This document shows, one piece after another, positions 62,310-64,000 of a DNA stretch of 64,000 nucleotides. The stretch's first letter is position 1, and each line of letters opens with the position of its first letter. The notes beneath the pieces were generated by a model. The model ran no database searches and was not told where the DNA came from. It was given only the letters and a program-made list of their open reading frames with translations. The stretch covers positions 62,001 to 126,000 of the forward strand of contig CBDFLP010000018.1 of the NCBI GenBank assembly GCA_965249325.1, read 5' to 3'. Origin of the DNA: S5-327 sp965249325 (GTDB lineage: Bacteria; Chloroflexota; Dehalococcoidia; Lucifugimonadales; Australimonadaceae). The translations under genes and the position numbers were made by a program.

Positions 62310-62500
62310 TTTGATCGACACAAATTCTTCTGTTGGCACCGCCAGCGTGAGATTCAGGTTGTTGTCGCGGTCGATGGTCACCCTGTCGAGAAGGGACTGC
62401 AGCAACTCCCGGCGTTCCTCGTCCGGCAGGTCGTTCAGCCTGTGGCCAATCCTCTCGGACCATGCGGCCACGTTCTCCAGCAGCATGCCCTTCTCCACCA
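62310..62500 (-). pseudogene. C-terminal fragment of a second serine recombinase
   Basis: Minus-strand frame with MLLENVAAWSERIGHRLNDL, PDEERRELLQSLLDRVTIDR and LNLTLAVPTEEFVSI, which is the C-terminal helical block of large serine recombinases. No catalytic or zinc-ribbon part is left. It lies at the right end of the island, mirroring the truncated recombinase at the left. Confidence 0.65.
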
Positions 62501-62661
62501 CCGCCGTCTCCTGGGCACGCCCGTTCCCAACGGCCCACCCTCTCCGGCAGGCTGTTGTGGGGCACGCTACTGTCTGGCAACCCGAACTCGCTTGAATGGA
62601 CCCAAATCGACCGCCCACGAGTACCTCAGGTTTTCGTGTCTATTGAGTCCGTCGAATGAAG

Positions 62662-62725
62662 GTTCTTGATTCGTCCAATTGGGTGAGCCGGAGCGTACTG
62701 TACTGCGAATTTTCACTGGGAGGTC
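62662..62725. other. Att-like sequence C (right end of the island)
   Basis: GTTCTTGAT, GGGTGAGCC, GTACTG, ACTGCGAATTTTC and ACTGGG occur in the same order and spacing as in copies A and B. It lies about 160 bases outside the second recombinase remnant. Confidence 0.5.
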
Positions 62726-62947
62726 CTGTTATACCTTGCGGTCACGGTGGACAGCCAGAGCGTCCGGCAGGATGGCGGCCCGCCGGGAGCAGCGGCGCCC
62801 CCATGCGGCATGGCATCCACGTCGGATGATGGTGCGGCGGATGGGGGGACTAGACGCAAGTGGCGAGGTTCCCGCCTGCGCGTCACTCCCCCGCGACACT
62901 TGCCCCTTACCCCAACCTCCGCCGCCGCGTAAAATGCATCCCACGGA

Positions 62948-62986
62948 AGAGGCCCAGGGCAGCATCGGCGACCCAGGGCCTCTTTT
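62948..62986. terminator. Hairpin, possible terminator
   Basis: AGAGGCCC (62948-62955) pairs with GGGCCTCT (62976-62983), followed by TTTG. No gene ends immediately upstream on the plus strand, so its role is unclear. Confidence 0.35.
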
Positions 62987-63101
62987 GCATCCTTGGAACG
63001 GAGTCTCCCAGCCCATGCACCGGAAGCCCAAAGCCCCCAGCCTCGAAAGCTCGAACGGGCGAAACAAGAATTTTCTCGAATGGGGAAGTTTGGAGGTCCA
63101 G

Positions 63102-63125
63102 GAAGCAGGCCACGGCCATGAAAAC
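63102..63125. repeat. 24-bp block identical to 24173-24196
   Basis: GAAGCAGGCCACGGCCATG then AAAAC is shared exactly, and both copies are followed within about 110 bases by ACTCGTA(A/G)CCAAAA. The two loci are copies of one dispersed element. Confidence 0.75.
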
Positions 63126-63159
63126 CCCCTCCCAAACCCCCGTCTCATCCCGCGATTTT

Positions 63160-63287
63160 GGGGAACTTTCACGCCTGACCAACATGAAAACGGGGAACTT
63201 CTCACTCGTAGCCAAAATGAGGTGGGGAACTTTTTCACTCGTACCAAAAATGAGCTGGGGAACTTTTTTCAAGCAAACGGGGAACTT
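63160..63287. repeat. Iteron-like direct-repeat array (period 32-33 bp)
   Basis: GGGGAACTT starts at 63160, 63192, 63224, 63257 and 63279 (spacing 32, 32, 33, 22). Units 2 and 3 also share TCACTCGTA and CAAAA(A)TGAG. The spacing equals three helical turns. The array ends about 100 bases before the DinB-type gene. Confidence 0.75.
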
Positions 63288-63385
63288 CCTGAGTAGCGCC
63301 GGACGAGCGCGATCCCGCGCCCTCTGACCCTCGTCGCCGTCTCCGTGTACCATTCCGCCAACAGACCGGCCCGCAGGAGGAAACG

Positions 63386-63910
63386 ATGGAAGGTCCTGAG
63401 CTGATTGCCGATGGGCTTGGCCGCATCAACCAGATGTTGCACCGCGTGCTGCCCAAGCTGCCCCCCGAATTCTTGAACCGTATGCCCACGCCGGAGACCA
63501 ACTCGATATCGTGGCTGGCGTGGCACCTGACCCGCCTCCACGACGACCACCTCTCTGCCCTTGCGGGCGTGCCTCAGCTCTGGGTCAGCGGCGGCTGGCA
63601 TGAGCGGTTCGGCTTCGCGGCGGACGATATGACGACCGGCGGAGGGTTCTCCCTCGAACAGGTCGCAGCGTTCGAGGTGGACTCCGTAGACGTGCTCCTC
63701 GGCTATAACGACGCCGTCTATGAGCAGAGCAAACGCTACCTCGCGACGCTCAGTTCGTCCGACCTCGACCGCGTCCTGAACGAGCCTCGATACGACCCGC
63801 TTCCCACGGTGGGCGTGAGGCTCGTCAGCGTCATCTCGGACAACACCCAGCACGCAGGACAGATCGCCTACCTGCGCGGCTACTTCGAGGGGTTCGGCTG
63901 GCGTCGTTAG
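63386..63910 (+). CDS. DinB-family/DUF664-like metal-dependent protein
   Basis: 174 residues from ATG 63386, preceded by CAGGAGGAAACG. Four-helix-bundle DinB superfamily: metal histidines in WLAWHLTRLHDDHL (near residue 51) and DNTQHAGQIAYLRG (near 155). Members include thiol-dependent transferases and many unknown proteins; no specific reaction can be given. It lies just outside the island, in front of another gene starting at 63961. Confidence 0.8.
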   Translation: MEGPELIADGLGRINQMLHRVLPKLPPEFLNRMPTPETNSISWLAWHLTRLHDDHLSALAGVPQLWVSGGWHERFGFAADDMTTGGGFSLEQVAAFEVDSVDVLLGYNDAVYEQSKRYLATLSSSDLDRVLNEPRYDPLPTVGVRLVSVISDNTQHAGQIAYLRGYFEGFGWRR

Positions 63911-63960
63911 CCGCCCCTCCGCCATCCCCCGCTCCCAAATCAGTCCTCAATCGGAGAACC

Positions 63961-64000
63961 ATGAACGCCGCTGAGCTATACCTCGACACCCTGAACAGAT
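63961..64000 (+). CDS. Start of a further gene, cut by the window end
   Basis: ATG 63961 after CGGAGAACC opens a frame MNAAELYLDTLNR that is open to the last base. Too short to identify. Confidence 0.4.
   Translation, partial: MNAAELYLDTLNR

Larger units (their letters stand above)
62501..63385. other. Gene-free region: island right end, hairpin and direct-repeat array
   Basis: About 890 bases with no credible gene. In order: att-like sequence C (62662-62725), a hairpin AGAGGCCC/GGGCCTCT followed by TTTG (62948-62986), a 24-bp block shared with 24173-24196 (63102-63125) and the GGGGAACTT array (63160-63287). The last 20 bases hold the AGGAGG ribosome site of the DinB-type gene. Confidence 0.6.

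Noticed and set aside
63160..63287. CRISPR array
   Set aside because: The repeated unit is short (9 bp strictly conserved), the intervals are themselves similar to each other, one interval is 22 bp, and no cas gene is nearby.

Overview
The window is a GC-rich bacterial chromosome segment. I place it in Chloroflexota, probably a Dehalococcoidia/SAR202-like lineage. This rests on recognition, not computation: a primary sigma factor with a long Lys/Ala/Glu-rich N-terminus, a DnaG zinc finger of the CFGAC type, a compact Dgt, DUF6159 and GPDPase-type membrane proteins, F420-type and Rieske enzymes, and many short GC-rich palindromic repeats between genes. No rRNA, intact tRNA or CRISPR array was seen.

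Layout. 1-16.9 kb is mostly core: an ABC-2 permease end, chromate transporter chrA between two direct repeats, dgt, a PhzF-like isomerase, dnaG-sigA, mutM and an AlkA-like glycosylase, ffh, and the minus-strand cluster ybeY-dnaX-ebfC-recR. 17-33 kb is metabolic and semi-accessory: class II aldolase, a Rieske oxygenase cut by one stop codon, a lone ABC ATPase, an aldo/keto reductase, a tandem-fused beta-hydroxyacid dehydrogenase, the long helicase Lhr, an F420-type reductase and a DpnI homologue. Between them lie fragments of an ISP-type restriction enzyme, a retropepsin-like protease and a Fic protein. uvrA (35.1-38.1 kb) ends the core block.

38.1-62.7 kb is a mosaic genomic island. Related 60-65 bp att-like sequences lie at both ends (38.10 and 62.66 kb) and once inside (49.98 kb). 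The left half holds a 5'-truncated serine recombinase, a cytochrome c lipoprotein, a DUF7662-like/PIN pair, two HTH coiled-coil proteins (one membrane-anchored), a frameshifted replication-relaxation protein, and a compact operon: RHH regulator, DNA methyltransferase, XcyI-like endonuclease and OLD-family nuclease. The right half holds IS1182 and IS3 copies, an ltrA fragment, a two-gene lipoprotein operon with a thioredoxin-metalloprotease fusion, an unrecognised membrane protein, an excisionase-like HTH protein, and a PRTRC-like cassette (ThiF/E1, JAMM protease, acidic protein) next to a recombinase remnant. After the island come an iteron-like direct-repeat array and a DinB-family gene.

The core genes are intact. 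Nearly all broken genes (in-frame TAA, TAG and TGA; frameshifts in fic, the replication-relaxation gene and the lipoprotein protease) lie in accessory DNA, which points to decay after transfer. The strongest leads are the four-gene restriction operon ending in an OLD nuclease, the ThiF-JAMM cassette, the thioredoxin-HEHGH lipoprotein, the DpnI homologue with Gln in place of a catalytic Glu, and the helically phased repeats at 34.73 and 63.16 kb.
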